A stretch of DNA of 64,000 nt from Verrucomicrobiota bacterium (GCA_003569205.1 BGOK01000003.1:124001-188000); one strand, 5' to 3'. Counted from the stretch's first letter, positions 35,662 through 44,626 are shown. A program made the numbers and translations. Notes: a model not told the origin generated them from the sequence alone.

Positions 35662-36308
35662 TATTTCGGCTCGGTTAGCCCCACCGCCGCGCGCAGCTTA
35701 CGCAAGCCTGGCTCGGCGGTCGTGGCGGCTTTGGCGTAATCGTCCGCCAGTATCTGGCGGGCTTTTTCGGCCTGGGCCTCCACTTGCGCGGCCTCTTTGA
35801 CGCGGCTTTCGGCCCGGGTGAGGATTTCCCTAGCGCGACTGACCTGCTTCTGTTCATTGCTGACCTGGTTGGTCCTGGAAGTGAGCGTTGCCTGATAGCC
35901 GTCGATAGACTTGGCGTCTTCGCGGCGGCGGCGCGCGGCCTCCAGATTTTGCTTCGCTTGGTCGACCTGCTTCTCCGCCTTGGCCACATCGGCTTGCTGC
36001 CGCTGCATGTTACCCTTCTCGCGGTCGACGGTTTTCGCCGCTTCGTCTTGGGCGGTGCTGGCTTTCTTGGCCACATCGGTTGCCGTCCGGAGTTTCAGGT
36101 GGGCGGACAATAGTTGGTCGAGCTGTGCGCTTTGCAGGGCCTCGGCGATTTCCGCCTGTCGGCTGGTCGGGAGGTCGATGTGCTTCACGTCGTAGGCTAA
36201 CGCAAAGACGCCGCGTCCGGGGATGGTCATCATGGTTACCCGGGGCGGCGCCGGCGGCAAATCGGGGGTGGCGGCGGCCAAGCTGAGGGCGGCAAAGACG
36301 AGGAGCAT
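35661..36308 (-). CDS. Secreted coiled-coil protein of unknown function
   Basis: A 215-residue protein with a short signal peptide (MLLVFAALSLAAATPD) and, from about residue 55 to 190, a long Ala/Lys/Gln/Glu-rich helix with heptad periodicity (DVAKAEKQVDQAKQNLEAAR and after), predicting a coiled coil. The segment between signal and coil (VTMMTIPGRGVFALAYDVKH) is short and beta-prone. No family is recognised. It is probably periplasmic and single-gene, between the hairpin region and a divergent DUF4236 gene. Confidence 0.65.
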   Translation of the reverse strand: MLLVFAALSLAAATPDLPPAPPRVTMMTIPGRGVFALAYDVKHIDLPTSRQAEIAEALQSAQLDQLLSAHLKLRTATDVAKKASTAQDEAAKTVDREKGNMQRQQADVAKAEKQVDQAKQNLEAARRRREDAKSIDGYQATLTSRTNQVSNEQKQVSRAREILTRAESRVKEAAQVEAQAEKARQILADDYAKAATTAEPGLRKLRAAVGLTEPK

Positions 36309-36407
36309 GGCGGGGACGTTAGCGCGCGGCGGCCGCGCGGCAACCTCGCAGTGCCGGCGCGGAAAGCGCTCGCGGTCCCCCAGCTTCTTCTATTCTCTTA
36401 AGAACGC

Positions 36408-36670
36408 ATGGGTTTCTTTCGTTTCGTAAAGTCCTTTCGTTGGGCCGGTTTCTAAAATTGAACCTTTCCAAGACGGGCGTGTCAGCTTCGGTCGGGCGCC
36501 CTGGGGCGACGCTTAACGTGCGGAAGGACCGCGTCGATGGGACGGTGGGCGTGCCGGGCACGGGACTCTCGTACCGGGAACGCTTGGCGAATCGCGGGTG
36601 TGCCTCGCTCGTCGTCGGCGGACTGGGCCTGCTGGCGGGCGCGGGCGCGTGGTGGCTCGCCGCGGCGTGA
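36408..36670 (+). CDS. DUF4236-family protein (one missing base near 36455)
   Basis: The central KLNLSKTGVSASVGRPGATL and GTVGVPGTGLSY are the hallmark of DUF4236, small proteins of unknown function whose usual start is MGFRFRKS...NLSKSG. Here MGFFRFVKSFRWAGF begins at ATG 36408 and meets a TAA at once; restoring one base near 36455 joins it to LKLNLSKTG in the other frame, giving 87 residues with the family's normal start. After the domain there is one hydrophobic segment (LVVGGLGLLAGAGAWWLAAA), so the protein is membrane-attached at its C terminus. Without the correction, the frame would start at a TTG at 36440. Confidence 0.72.
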
Positions 36671-36694
36671 GCCGCGACGAAACCTTCACGCAAG

Positions 36695-36778
36695 TGCCCG
36701 GGAAAGGACTCGAACCTTCATGCCTTTAGAGGGCGGCGGATTTTGAGTCCGCTGCGGCTGCCATTTCGCCACCCGGGC
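36695..36778 (-). tRNA. tRNA-Leu (CAA)
   Basis: On the minus strand, the acceptor GCCCGGG/CCCGGGC, D arm, anticodon stem GCGGA/TCCGC with loop CTCAAAA (anticodon CAA, codon TTG), a long variable arm (class II tRNA) and T arm GAAGGTTCGAGTCCTTT are all present. The discriminator is A at 36695. Unlike the two other tRNAs in the window, CCA is not encoded: the next bases are CTT. Confidence 0.95.
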
Positions 36779-36852
36779 GACTTACGTAGTAACATTCATT
36801 CTGCTCGTGCGGGCGCTCGCAAGAAAAACCGTCGCAGGTTCGGCACTCCACC

Positions 36853-36885
36853 AAACAAAAGAGGCGCCTCTTACGAGGCGCCTCT
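36853..36885 (-). terminator. Rho-independent terminator of the HU gene
   Basis: An 11-bp stem, AGAGGCGCCTC/GAGGCGCCTCT, with tetraloop TTAC and a TTTTG tract on the minus strand, lies 21 bases beyond the HU stop. Confidence 0.92.
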
Positions 36886-36906
36886 GGTGGCAGATGTAAT
36901 CGAAGA

Positions 36907-37194
36907 TTACTTGGCGCCGAGGATCGCGTCCTTAGCGGCCTTAGCCACGCGGAACTTCACGACCTTCTTTGCCTTGATCTGGATGACTTCGCCGGTGGCA
37001 GGGTTACGACCCTGGCGAGCCTTGCGGTGCACGAGGACGAGCTTGCCGAGGCCAGGAAGCGTGAAGGAGTTCTTCGCGTTCTTGTAGGCGAGGGCGGCAA
37101 TGATCTCGAGGATCGCGACGGCCTGTTTCTTGGTGAGCTCTGCCTTCTCGGCGATAGCAGCGGCGATTTGGGACTTGGTGAGGGCTTTGGACAT
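36907..37194 (-). CDS. HU-family DNA-binding protein
   Basis: A 95-residue nucleoid protein. It has the HU/IHF order: helix pair KSQIAAAIAEKAELTKKQA, then FTLPGLGKLVLVHRKARQGR, then NPATGEVIQIKAKKVVKFR, with the conserved GRNPATGE loop and Pro that intercalates at DNA bends. It binds and bends DNA without strict sequence preference. It stands alone between tRNA-Leu and the sugar dehydrogenase gene, with its own terminator. Whether it is HU or IHF cannot be decided by eye. Confidence 0.94.
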   Translation of the reverse strand: MSKALTKSQIAAAIAEKAELTKKQAVAILEIIAALAYKNAKNSFTLPGLGKLVLVHRKARQGRNPATGEVIQIKAKKVVKFRVAKAAKDAILGAK

Positions 37195-37373
37195 GGTGTT
37201 TATGGGTTGGTGTGCAGTGATGCGGTTCTATTTAGTATCGAACTGCGTGCTGAAAACCAGCGAAAAATAAAGGTATTTGTCGGGTTACCGTCCGCCCCCG
37301 GGGCCACCGCACATTTAAAAAAAACTTTTAGTCGGGTTCGCTGTCTGTCATAAGGCACCTATCCCTGACTCCC

Positions 37374-38678
37374 ATGAAGCCTTCGACCCTCTCCACAATT
37401 CTTTTGGCGGCCGTCCTCGTCACGGCTCCGCTTCGAGCCGCTGATTCGGTCTCGGTCGAACAGGCTTATCCCGGCATGAGCTTTAGCCTCCCCGTGGCCA
37501 TCACCCCTTACCCTGGCCGGACCGATGCCTTCTTCGTTGTCGAAAAGGGTGATCCCGATCCCGCGGGTAAGGGTAACTTCTTCGGCGGTAAGATTCAGCT
37601 GGTTGAGGGGCTCAAGTCGGGCCAGCCCACCAAGCGCACGGTCTTCCAGCTGCAGGTGAAGGATGGCAAGTTCGAGGCCGGCGGGGAGTGCGGACTGCTT
37701 GGTCTGGCGGTCCACCCGAACGTCGATAAAAATGGGCAAGTCTTTGTCTATTATAGCCTTAAGATTAACGGAAAACTGCACCAGCGGGTGTCCCGCTTCT
37801 TGATTTCCAAGGAAAAGCCTTTTAAAATCGACCCCGACAGTGAGCAGCCGCTGATGACCCAGGCGGACCCAGCCTCCAACCATAATGGCGGCGATGTCCA
37901 CTTCGGTCCCGATGGCTACCTTTACTTCAGTTGCGGCGACGGCGGGGCGGGTGGGGACGCCTTCAATACGGCCGGCTTCATCAACAAGGGTTTCCATGCC
38001 GCGGTCTACCGTATCGATGTCGACAAGCGCCCCGGCAACCTACCTCCGAATGCCCATGCTTCGGTGCCGGTCGACGCCCAAGGGGCAGCCTTCTATGCCG
38101 TACCGGCCGATAACCCCTTTGTGAAGGCCACGACCCACCGCGGGCAGGCCCTCGAGCCCAAGTCCGTCCGGACCGAGACCTGGGCTACGGGCCTCCGCAA
38201 TGCCTGGCGGTTCTCCTTCGACCCCAAGACCGGGGCCTGTTTCACCGGTGACGTCGGCCAGAACCTCTACGAGGAAATCGACATTCTGGTGTCCGGCGGG
38301 GACTACGGTTGGAGCGAGGTCGAAGCTGACCATATTTTTAATAAAAAAGACGCGAGCGCCAAACAAGGCCCGGCGAAGCCGGCCGCCGCTTCCGCCTATG
38401 TGGCGCCCATTTACGAATACGACCGCAAGCTCGGTGGCTCCGTGACCGGGGGCGTCGTTTGCCGGAGCGAACGTATTCCTGCCATCCGTGACGCCTACGT
38501 CTTCGGTGACTACGCCTCGGGCCGCTTGTTCGCCATTAAGGAGAAGGACGGCAAGTGGACGGGCGAAGTCATTGCTAAAGACATGACGATCGCTGGCTTC
38601 GGCCACGACCCCGTGAATGGCGACGTGCTCTTCGTCACGCTGTCCGGCCAGTTGAAGCGCCTCGCCCCGAAGAAGTAA
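37374..38678 (+). CDS. PQQ-dependent sugar dehydrogenase-like (GSDH/sorbosone) protein
   Basis: A periplasmic beta-propeller of the glucose/sorbosone dehydrogenase family that oxidises aldoses with PQQ. The signal peptide is LSTILLAAVLVTAPLRAAD. Family blocks are GGECGLLGLAVHPN, NHNGGDVHFGPDGYLYFSCG, TWATGLRNAWRFSFDP and GDVGQNLYEEIDIL, with the catalytic His in the NHNGG motif. The 434 aa are normal. It is followed 6 bases later by a TAT-exported TIM-barrel protein and then by a haem-binding PVC protein of related propeller type, so the three may act together on a sugar in the periplasm. Substrate and pathway are not evident. Confidence 0.85.
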   Translation: MKPSTLSTILLAAVLVTAPLRAADSVSVEQAYPGMSFSLPVAITPYPGRTDAFFVVEKGDPDPAGKGNFFGGKIQLVEGLKSGQPTKRTVFQLQVKDGKFEAGGECGLLGLAVHPNVDKNGQVFVYYSLKINGKLHQRVSRFLISKEKPFKIDPDSEQPLMTQADPASNHNGGDVHFGPDGYLYFSCGDGGAGGDAFNTAGFINKGFHAAVYRIDVDKRPGNLPPNAHASVPVDAQGAAFYAVPADNPFVKATTHRGQALEPKSVRTETWATGLRNAWRFSFDPKTGACFTGDVGQNLYEEIDILVSGGDYGWSEVEADHIFNKKDASAKQGPAKPAAASAYVAPIYEYDRKLGGSVTGGVVCRSERIPAIRDAYVFGDYASGRLFAIKEKDGKWTGEVIAKDMTIAGFGHDPVNGDVLFVTLSGQLKRLAPKK

Positions 38679-38684
38679 GCGGCG

Positions 38685-39596
38685 ATGACGACGCGCCGCG
38701 ACTTCCTGCGTTCGACGAGCGCCGCGTTGGCGGGCCTGTGGGCCGGGAATGCGCTGGCGGCGCCGACGGTCGCCGGAGCCCCTAGCGGCCCTGCAATTAG
38801 CCTCTTTACCAAGCATCTGATCGGGCTATCGCACCGTGAACTTGCAGTTGCCGTCGCGCGTATTGGCGTGACGAGTATCGAGGCGCCTGTGCGTTCAGGC
38901 GGACACGTGCTCCCAGCTCAGGTGGAAGTGGAGTTACCTAAACTGGTTGAGGCGCTCGCAGCCAATGGCATCACGATTTCGATGCTGACCACTGGCATCA
39001 ACGCGGTGAGCGATACCACGCGCACCGAGGCCGTGCTGCGGACGGCCAAGGCTTTAGGGATTAAGCGGTACCGTATGAATTGGTATGCCTATGCGCCCGA
39101 TAAGCCTCTGTGGGCGCAGCTCGACGAGATCAAACCGCGGTTGCGTGACCTCGTTGCGTTGAGCAAGGAGATTGGCATCCAGCCTTGTTACCAGAATCAC
39201 TCAGGCGCCAAGACCGTCGGGGCGGCGGTCTGGGATATGGCCGCACTCATGCGCGAGTATCGCCCAGAGGATCTCGCTTGGAGTTTTGATATCCTGCATG
39301 CGACCGTCGAGGGCGGGCTCTCTTGGCCCAACCAAGTGGCCTTGGCCCGGGAGCGCATGGCCATGGCCTACTTCAAGAATTTCCGCTGGAAGGGGAGGGC
39401 GGTGGATTCCTGCCCGCTCGCTGACGGCGTCATCGATGCCGGCTATGTGAAGATGCTGAAGGCGTCGCGTTACCAGGGGCCGGTCTGCCTCCATGTGGAA
39501 TACCTAAAAGGCGCCATCGGTGACCCCGGCTATCTGGATTACGCCATCGAGGCTTCGCGGGCCGATCTGGCGACCCTCCGGGCCTGGTGGGCCTGA
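38685..39596 (+). CDS. TAT-exported sugar isomerase/epimerase-like TIM-barrel protein
   Basis: Xylose-isomerase-like TIM barrel (IolE/hydroxypyruvate isomerase superfamily) preceded by a twin-arginine signal MTTRRDFLRSTSAALAGLWA. Later segments such as QPCYQNHSGAK, WSFDILHATVEGG and YFKNFRWKGR match the metal-binding His/Asp/Glu positions of the superfamily. It is exported folded, presumably with its metal. The length is 303 aa. It starts 6 bases after the sugar dehydrogenase stop and ends 59 bases before the haem protein, so one transcript is likely. The reaction is not known, as many PVC proteins of this type are uncharacterised. Confidence 0.78.
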   Translation: MTTRRDFLRSTSAALAGLWAGNALAAPTVAGAPSGPAISLFTKHLIGLSHRELAVAVARIGVTSIEAPVRSGGHVLPAQVEVELPKLVEALAANGITISMLTTGINAVSDTTRTEAVLRTAKALGIKRYRMNWYAYAPDKPLWAQLDEIKPRLRDLVALSKEIGIQPCYQNHSGAKTVGAAVWDMAALMREYRPEDLAWSFDILHATVEGGLSWPNQVALARERMAMAYFKNFRWKGRAVDSCPLADGVIDAGYVKMLKASRYQGPVCLHVEYLKGAIGDPGYLDYAIEASRADLATLRAWWA

Positions 39597-39655
39597 TTTT
39601 TGGTTGGTCGATAAGTTAGGCTGGAACTTTCCCATGGGGGGCTTGTTATCGAGGG

Positions 39656-42340
39656 ATGCCCCGTCTTGCCTTCCTCCTGATGGCCGCCGTTTCTCTTTCG
39701 GCCGCCCCCCAACCCTACGTCCCCACTGAAGGGGGTTCCGTTCCGCTCAACCTCTTCCAAGTCCCCGAGGGCTTGGAGGTCACGGTCTGGGCGCGCTCGC
39801 CGATGCTGGCCAACCCAACGAACTTGGACATCGATGCCCAAGGCCGCGTGTGGGTGACCGAAGGCGTCAACTACCGCGTCTACAACAAGGGCGGCAAGCG
39901 TCGCCCCGAAGGCGATCGCGTCGTGGTGCTCAGCGACAGCAAGGGCGCCGGTAAGGCCGACACGGCCCACACCTTCATCCAAGACGCGGGCTGGACCTCT
40001 CCGCTCGGCATCGCGGTCTTTGATAATGTCGTGATCGTCTCGCATGCGCCCGACCTCATCAAGTTCACCGACGTGAACCGCGACGGCAAATTCGACCCCG
40101 CTGTCGATAAGCGCGAAGTGCTCCTCGGCGGTTTCGGTGGTCAGGACCATGACCACTCGCTGCACGCGATTGTCGCCGGCCCCGATGGCAAACTCTACCT
40201 CAACGCTGGTAACTGCGGTGGCTCGTTCACTGATAAGGCCGGCAAGACCTACCGCGTTGCTTCTGGCTACGTCGACCAGCGCGGTGGTGCTTGGCCCTTC
40301 GACCCCAAGGCTACGTCTGGGGCCAAGAGCGATGACGGGTTCGTCTGGTCCTCGGGTTTCTCCGCTCGCATGAACGCGGACACCTCGGGCGTCGAAATCA
40401 TCGGCAACGGCTACCGCAATAGTTACGAGCACTTCCCATCTTCCTTTGGCGATCTCTTCCAGGGCGACAATGACGACTCCAGCAGCTGCCGCACGTCTTA
40501 CATCCTCGAGTACGGCACCGCCGGTTACACCACACCCAAGGCCACGGGCTACAATTCGGTTCGCCGCCCTGGTCAGCCGACCGCTCGCGCCCATTGGCGC
40601 CAAGACGACCCCGATACCATGGACGTCGGTGATGTCTACGGGTCCGGCTCACCGACGGGGGTAGCCATTTACGAAAACGGCGCGCTGGGCGCGGCGTTCA
40701 ATGGCACGCTCCTGAATTGCGAGCCGTCCCGTAACACAATCTTCGGCTACAAGCTGCAGCCGCACAAGGGCGCCTTCGCCCTGAACGAAGCCACGCGTAA
40801 GGACTTTATCACTTCGAATCCCACGCGCGAATTCGAAGGCACAGACTTCCATCGCATCAAGACCCCGGGTAAGAGCGGTGAACATATCTGGTTCCGTCCG
40901 TCGGACGTCGCCGTTGGTCCCGATGGGGCAGTCTACGTGGCCGATTGGTTCGACACGCGCGTGGGTGGTCACCAGACGCTCGATGACACCTGCACGGGTG
41001 CAATCTACCGCATCGCCCCGAAGGGCTTTAAGTCGGTCATCCCCAAGCTCGACCTCTCCAGTGCGGCTGGCGCGGTCGACGCTTTGCGCAGCCCAGCGGT
41101 CAATGTCCGTCACCTCGGCTTCAACGCTGCGAAGGGCTTCGGCGTTAAGGCTCTGCCTGCGGTGCTAGAACTCGCCAAGGACAGCAACCCCTACGTCGCT
41201 GCCCGCGCCGTCTGGCTCTTGCCTTACCTTGGTGACGAAGGCTTGGCCCGTACGAAGGAACTTCTGAAGGATGCAAACCCAGCGAATCGTCGCCTCGCCT
41301 TCCAATCCCTCCGCCGTGCTAACCAAGACGTGCTCGCCATCTCGGCAACCCTAGCGACGGACGCCGACCTCGCGGTGCGTCGCGACGTCGCGACCTCACT
41401 GCATGCCGTCGCCGCCGACAAGGCCGTGCCGATCCTCGTCGAGCTCGCTAAGCGACTCGATGTCACCGACAAGAATTCCCTCGCCGCCTTTGGCATCGGT
41501 GCGGCCGGTAAGGAATCCGCCGTCTGGGCCGCTGTGAAGTCTGCTTACGTCAAGAACGGTGAAACGTGGTCCCCGCAGGTATCCCGCATCGCTTGGGTCC
41601 TGCACACGCCCGAGATGATGGATGAGCTCGTCGCGCAGGCTAGCGGCCAGAAGGTTCCCGCCGCCCAGCGCACCTTGGCGACGGAGACCCTCTCGTTTGT
41701 CGAGTCCAAGGAGGCCGCACTGGCCATGATCAAGCTCGCTGGCGAAGGTTCGCCGGTGAAGGGCGAAGCCGCCACCTGGGCCTTGATGCGCATGACGGGT
41801 ACTTGGTCGGCCTTTGATATTCGCTCCGAGTTGAAGAAGGCGGGCGTTTACGACGAAGCTAAGGTCGTGGTCGTCCCAGCCCCAGTCCCCGAGGCCCCGA
41901 AGGCCACTTTCACGGTTCAGGACGTTCTCTCTAAGAAGGGCGACGCCATCAAGGGTGGGGAACTCGTCCAGCGCTGCACGATGTGCCACCAAGTGGGCGC
42001 CATTGGTGCTAATTATGGCCCAGAACTCCGTGGTTTCGCCGCCCGCCAAGGCGTCGAATCAGTGGTGACCGCCATTGTAGAGCCCTCCGCGAGCATCGCC
42101 CTCGGTTACGAAGGCTCGACCCTGAAGCTCAAGGCTGGCGGCCAGATTGACGGCCTGATCCAGTCCAATAACGACCCAGTCGTCGTCAAGTCGGCTGGCG
42201 GCGTCTCCCAACTCGTCCCCAAGAACCGTATCGGTGGACAGTCCAAGCTGAACCGCTCCCTGATGCTATCGTCTGATCAGCTTGGCCTGACCGCGCAGGA
42301 TGTAGCCGATATCGCCGCCTGGTTGGCCACCTACAACTAA
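39656..42340 (+). CDS. PVC-type haem-binding CxxCH protein (membrane-bound dehydrogenase-like)
   Basis: An 894-residue exported protein (signal MPRLAFLLMAAVSLSAA) with three parts: an N-terminal propeller of the Pirellula/Verrucomicrobium dehydrogenase type (residues about 25-460, with LNAGNCGGSF and VAVGPDGAVYVADWFD), a HEAT-like helical section (about 470-720), and a C-terminal cytochrome-c domain with CTMCHQ (near residue 773) and a likely Met ligand later. These proteins are a large PVC-specific family thought to oxidise sugars or related compounds in the periplasm and pass electrons to the respiratory chain. Here one sits beside a GSDH and a TIM-barrel protein. A terminator follows. Confidence 0.88.
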   Translation: MPRLAFLLMAAVSLSAAPQPYVPTEGGSVPLNLFQVPEGLEVTVWARSPMLANPTNLDIDAQGRVWVTEGVNYRVYNKGGKRRPEGDRVVVLSDSKGAGKADTAHTFIQDAGWTSPLGIAVFDNVVIVSHAPDLIKFTDVNRDGKFDPAVDKREVLLGGFGGQDHDHSLHAIVAGPDGKLYLNAGNCGGSFTDKAGKTYRVASGYVDQRGGAWPFDPKATSGAKSDDGFVWSSGFSARMNADTSGVEIIGNGYRNSYEHFPSSFGDLFQGDNDDSSSCRTSYILEYGTAGYTTPKATGYNSVRRPGQPTARAHWRQDDPDTMDVGDVYGSGSPTGVAIYENGALGAAFNGTLLNCEPSRNTIFGYKLQPHKGAFALNEATRKDFITSNPTREFEGTDFHRIKTPGKSGEHIWFRPSDVAVGPDGAVYVADWFDTRVGGHQTLDDTCTGAIYRIAPKGFKSVIPKLDLSSAAGAVDALRSPAVNVRHLGFNAAKGFGVKALPAVLELAKDSNPYVAARAVWLLPYLGDEGLARTKELLKDANPANRRLAFQSLRRANQDVLAISATLATDADLAVRRDVATSLHAVAADKAVPILVELAKRLDVTDKNSLAAFGIGAAGKESAVWAAVKSAYVKNGETWSPQVSRIAWVLHTPEMMDELVAQASGQKVPAAQRTLATETLSFVESKEAALAMIKLAGEGSPVKGEAATWALMRMTGTWSAFDIRSELKKAGVYDEAKVVVVPAPVPEAPKATFTVQDVLSKKGDAIKGGELVQRCTMCHQVGAIGANYGPELRGFAARQGVESVVTAIVEPSASIALGYEGSTLKLKAGGQIDGLIQSNNDPVVVKSAGGVSQLVPKNRIGGQSKLNRSLMLSSDQLGLTAQDVADIAAWLATYN

Positions 42341-42366
42341 GCCGGAAGCTTAATTCAGGCTTTTCA

Positions 42367-42396
42367 GGGGGTTTTCCGGAAGGAAAGCCCCCTTTT
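42367..42396 (+). terminator. Rho-independent terminator after the CxxCH protein
   Basis: Stem GGGGGTTTTCC/GGAAAGCCCCC (one G-U) with loop GGAA and TTTT tail, 27 bases after the stop codon. Confidence 0.88.
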
Positions 42397-42515
42397 AATT
42401 TCCCGCTTGCTTCCGTGGCTGGGCTTCTCAAGTTCGACCCTCCTTTCCCTAGGCAAGGCACGGCCGCACAACGCGGGCCCGCGACTTACTAGGCCTCCAA
42501 AGACCTTTACACACC

Positions 42516-43199
42516 ATGAAGCAGCTCAGTCTCACCGTCTCCAATCGTCAGAACCTTGGCCGTGGCCACTCACGTCGCATGCGCAACGCGGGTTCCATCC
42601 CAGCCATCATCTATGGCCCTGCCGGCAACCACAGTGTTTCCGTTGAACAGGAGAAGTTCCGTGACCTCATGCGTGCCAAGGGCAACGCTGCCGCCCTCAT
42701 CGAGCTGACCCTCGAAGGGAAGAAGATGCTCTCCATCATCAAGGAGTTCCAGCGTCACCCCATCACCCTGAAGTTCCTGCACATCGACATCCAGCAGATC
42801 GACCCGAATGCTCTGATGAGCGTTGCGATTCCAGTCCGCACCGTGGGCGAAGCGCACGGCGTGAAGACCGATGGCGGCACGCTCGCTATCGTTTCTCAGA
42901 CCATCAATGTCCGTTGCTTACCGAAGGACCTCCCTGAGTTCATCGAAGTCGACGTGACTGAACTGAAGGTCAATGAATCCATCCACGTCGGCGCCCTCAA
43001 GGCTCCGGCTGGTATCACTTTCCCCGGCGACCCCGCCCGTGTCGTTGTGGTCTGTTCCGAAATGGCCGCCGAAGAAGCCGCTCCCGAAGCCGCCGCCGCT
43101 CCGATCGCTGGCGTCGAAGGTGCTGCTGTTCCGGCCGCTGGTGCCGCGGCTCCCGCCGCTGGTGCTGCTCCGGCCGCCGCTCCGGCTGCCAAGAAGTAA
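42516..43199 (+). CDS. rplY: 50S ribosomal protein L25/general stress protein Ctc
   Basis: 5S rRNA-binding ribosomal protein of the long TL5/Ctc type: an N-terminal L25 beta-barrel (RQNLGRGHSRRMRNAGSIPA, then IIYGPAGNHSVSV) plus the C-terminal TL5 domain (HIDIQQIDPNALMSVAIPV onward). It ends in a low-complexity Ala/Pro tail of about 40 residues (APEAAAAPIAGVEGAA and following), as in many Verrucomicrobia and Actinobacteria. The protein is 227 aa. It leads a plus-strand block of pth, rpsF, ssb and rplI, 42 bases before pth. Confidence 0.93.
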   Translation: MKQLSLTVSNRQNLGRGHSRRMRNAGSIPAIIYGPAGNHSVSVEQEKFRDLMRAKGNAAALIELTLEGKKMLSIIKEFQRHPITLKFLHIDIQQIDPNALMSVAIPVRTVGEAHGVKTDGGTLAIVSQTINVRCLPKDLPEFIEVDVTELKVNESIHVGALKAPAGITFPGDPARVVVVCSEMAAEEAAPEAAAAPIAGVEGAAVPAAGAAAPAAGAAPAAAPAAKK

Positions 43200-43241
43200 T
43201 TTCCGCGCCGGGCGTCCCCGGCACCCGTTCTTTGAAGTCAG

Positions 43242-43826
43242 ATGGTATTCTCGGTCATCGCCGCCCTCGGCAATCCCGGCAAGGAATACGTCGCCACCCG
43301 CCACAATGCGGGCTGGATCATCCTGGATGCGCTGGCCACCAAGGCCGGCGCGGAGTGGAAGCACGAAAGCCGTTTCCCGGCCGCCGTGGCCAAGACCACC
43401 TTCGGTGGTCAGCAAGTCTTCTTGGTCAAGCCGCAGTCGTTCATGAACTTGAGCGGCGAACCCTTGGCCGCCTTCCTTCACTTCCATCGCCTCACCGCCG
43501 CCGACATGGTCGTCTTACACGACGACATCGCTTTCGAGCCTGGCCAGATGCGACTTTCCCAAGGTGGTTCCGCGGCTGGTCACAACGGCATCGCCAGTTG
43601 TATCCAGCATTTTGGCGAAGCGTTCCTCCGAGCCCGTCTCGGTATCGGTCCCAAGCGGCACCCCGCCCAAGACCTCGCCGACCATGTGCTCGGTAAATTC
43701 CCCGCCGAAGACCTGCAGCGCCTCCACCAAGCTACCCCTGACTTCCTCTTAGGACTCGAAACCCTCCTTTCCCGCGGCCTCCCGGCCGCCCAAAACTTCA
43801 CCAATAGAAAATCACCATTACCATGA
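43242..43826 (+). CDS. pth: Peptidyl-tRNA hydrolase
   Basis: Cleaves peptidyl-tRNA released from stalled ribosomes. All key positions are present: catalytic His in YVATRHNAGW, Asn in QSFMNLSGEPLAAF, Asp in VLHDDIAFEPG and the GGSAAGHNGIAS loop. Length is 194 aa. Its TGA overlaps the rpsF ATG as ATGA. The rplY-pth pair before rpsF is a common arrangement. Confidence 0.95.
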   Translation: MVFSVIAALGNPGKEYVATRHNAGWIILDALATKAGAEWKHESRFPAAVAKTTFGGQQVFLVKPQSFMNLSGEPLAAFLHFHRLTAADMVVLHDDIAFEPGQMRLSQGGSAAGHNGIASCIQHFGEAFLRARLGIGPKRHPAQDLADHVLGKFPAEDLQRLHQATPDFLLGLETLLSRGLPAAQNFTNRKSPLP

Positions 43827-44131
43827 CCACCGCCACGATTCGCCGCGCCTACCGCGTCAGCCTAATCCTCGACCTCCGCGGTTCCGCCGAGGCTCCCGAG
43901 GCCGCTATCGAACGCCTGAAGGAAATCCTTAAGTCCGTCGACTGTAAGGTCACCGAGGTCGAAAACCTCGGTCAGCGCGAGTTCAGCCGCGCCGTTGACC
44001 GCAAGTTCCTCTCGGGCCTCTACATCCAGTTCCACTTCGAAGGTCCGGTCACCGCACCGACCGCCTTCGCCGACAAGCTTCGCCTCGACCGCACCGTGGA
44101 CCGTATCCTCGTGCAGTCGGTCCGCGCCTAA
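43823..44131 (+). CDS. rpsF: 30S ribosomal protein S6
   Basis: Ribosomal protein S6, 102 aa, binding S18 and central-domain 16S rRNA. It has the split beta-alpha-beta fold: YRVSLILDLRGSAEAPEAAI, then EVENLGQREFSRAVDRK (usual LGRRxLAYxIxK) and YIQFHFEGP. It is translationally coupled to pth by a 4-base overlap and followed by ssb at 24 bases. The usual rpsR between ssb and rplI is missing here, so S18 must be elsewhere. Confidence 0.9.
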   Translation: MTTATIRRAYRVSLILDLRGSAEAPEAAIERLKEILKSVDCKVTEVENLGQREFSRAVDRKFLSGLYIQFHFEGPVTAPTAFADKLRLDRTVDRILVQSVRA

Positions 44132-44155
44132 GCCCCGTCCCGTCTCCTCACGACC

Positions 44156-44590
44156 ATGGCCTCGTCCTTCAATCGCGTGATCCTCGCCGGCAATATGACC
44201 CGCGATCCAGAAGCGCGTGCGTTGCCCTCGGGTCAGCCCCTCACCAAGTTCTCCCTCGCGGTCAATCGCGCCTACACCACCAAGGAAGGCGAAAAGCGCG
44301 AGGAAGTGACCTACGTCGACATTGAGAGTTACGGCAAGCAGGCCGAAATCATCGCCAAGTATTGCGGTAAGGGCTCGGGCATCCTCGTCGAAGGTCGCCT
44401 CAAGCTCGACCAGTGGGATGACAAAAAGACCGGCGAGAAGCGTTCGCGCCTCGGCGTTGTCCTTGAGAACTTCACCTTTATTGGCGGCAAGGCCCAAGGC
44501 GGCGAAGAGGGCGGTTCGGCTCCTCGTTCCCGCGGTGGCGACACCCCCGCTCCTTCTGGCGACAACGGCGGCGACGACGTCCCCTTCTAA
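44156..44590 (+). CDS. ssb: Single-stranded DNA-binding protein
   Basis: OB-fold protein that coats ssDNA in replication and repair. It opens with FNRVILAGNMTRDPEARALP and GQPLTKFSLAVNRAY, then TYVDIESYGKQAEIIAKYCG and GRLKLDQWDDKKTGEKRSRL. The acidic tip DDVPF for partner docking ends the protein after a Gly-rich linker. Length 144 aa. It sits between rpsF and rplI, a conserved location. Confidence 0.95.
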   Translation: MASSFNRVILAGNMTRDPEARALPSGQPLTKFSLAVNRAYTTKEGEKREEVTYVDIESYGKQAEIIAKYCGKGSGILVEGRLKLDQWDDKKTGEKRSRLGVVLENFTFIGGKAQGGEEGGSAPRSRGGDTPAPSGDNGGDDVPF

Positions 44591-44626
44591 ATTCCACTTT
44601 CACTTTAACCCAAGCAAGATACCAAC

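Noticed and set aside
39539-40603. 354-codon minus-strand frame opposite the TIM-barrel and haem protein genes
   Set aside because: Crosses two well supported plus-strand genes and their gap; no recognisable domain.
43070-43196. Possible recombination repeat in the rplY 3' end
   Set aside because: It is codon-biased Ala/Pro low complexity, usual for the tail of L25 in this group.
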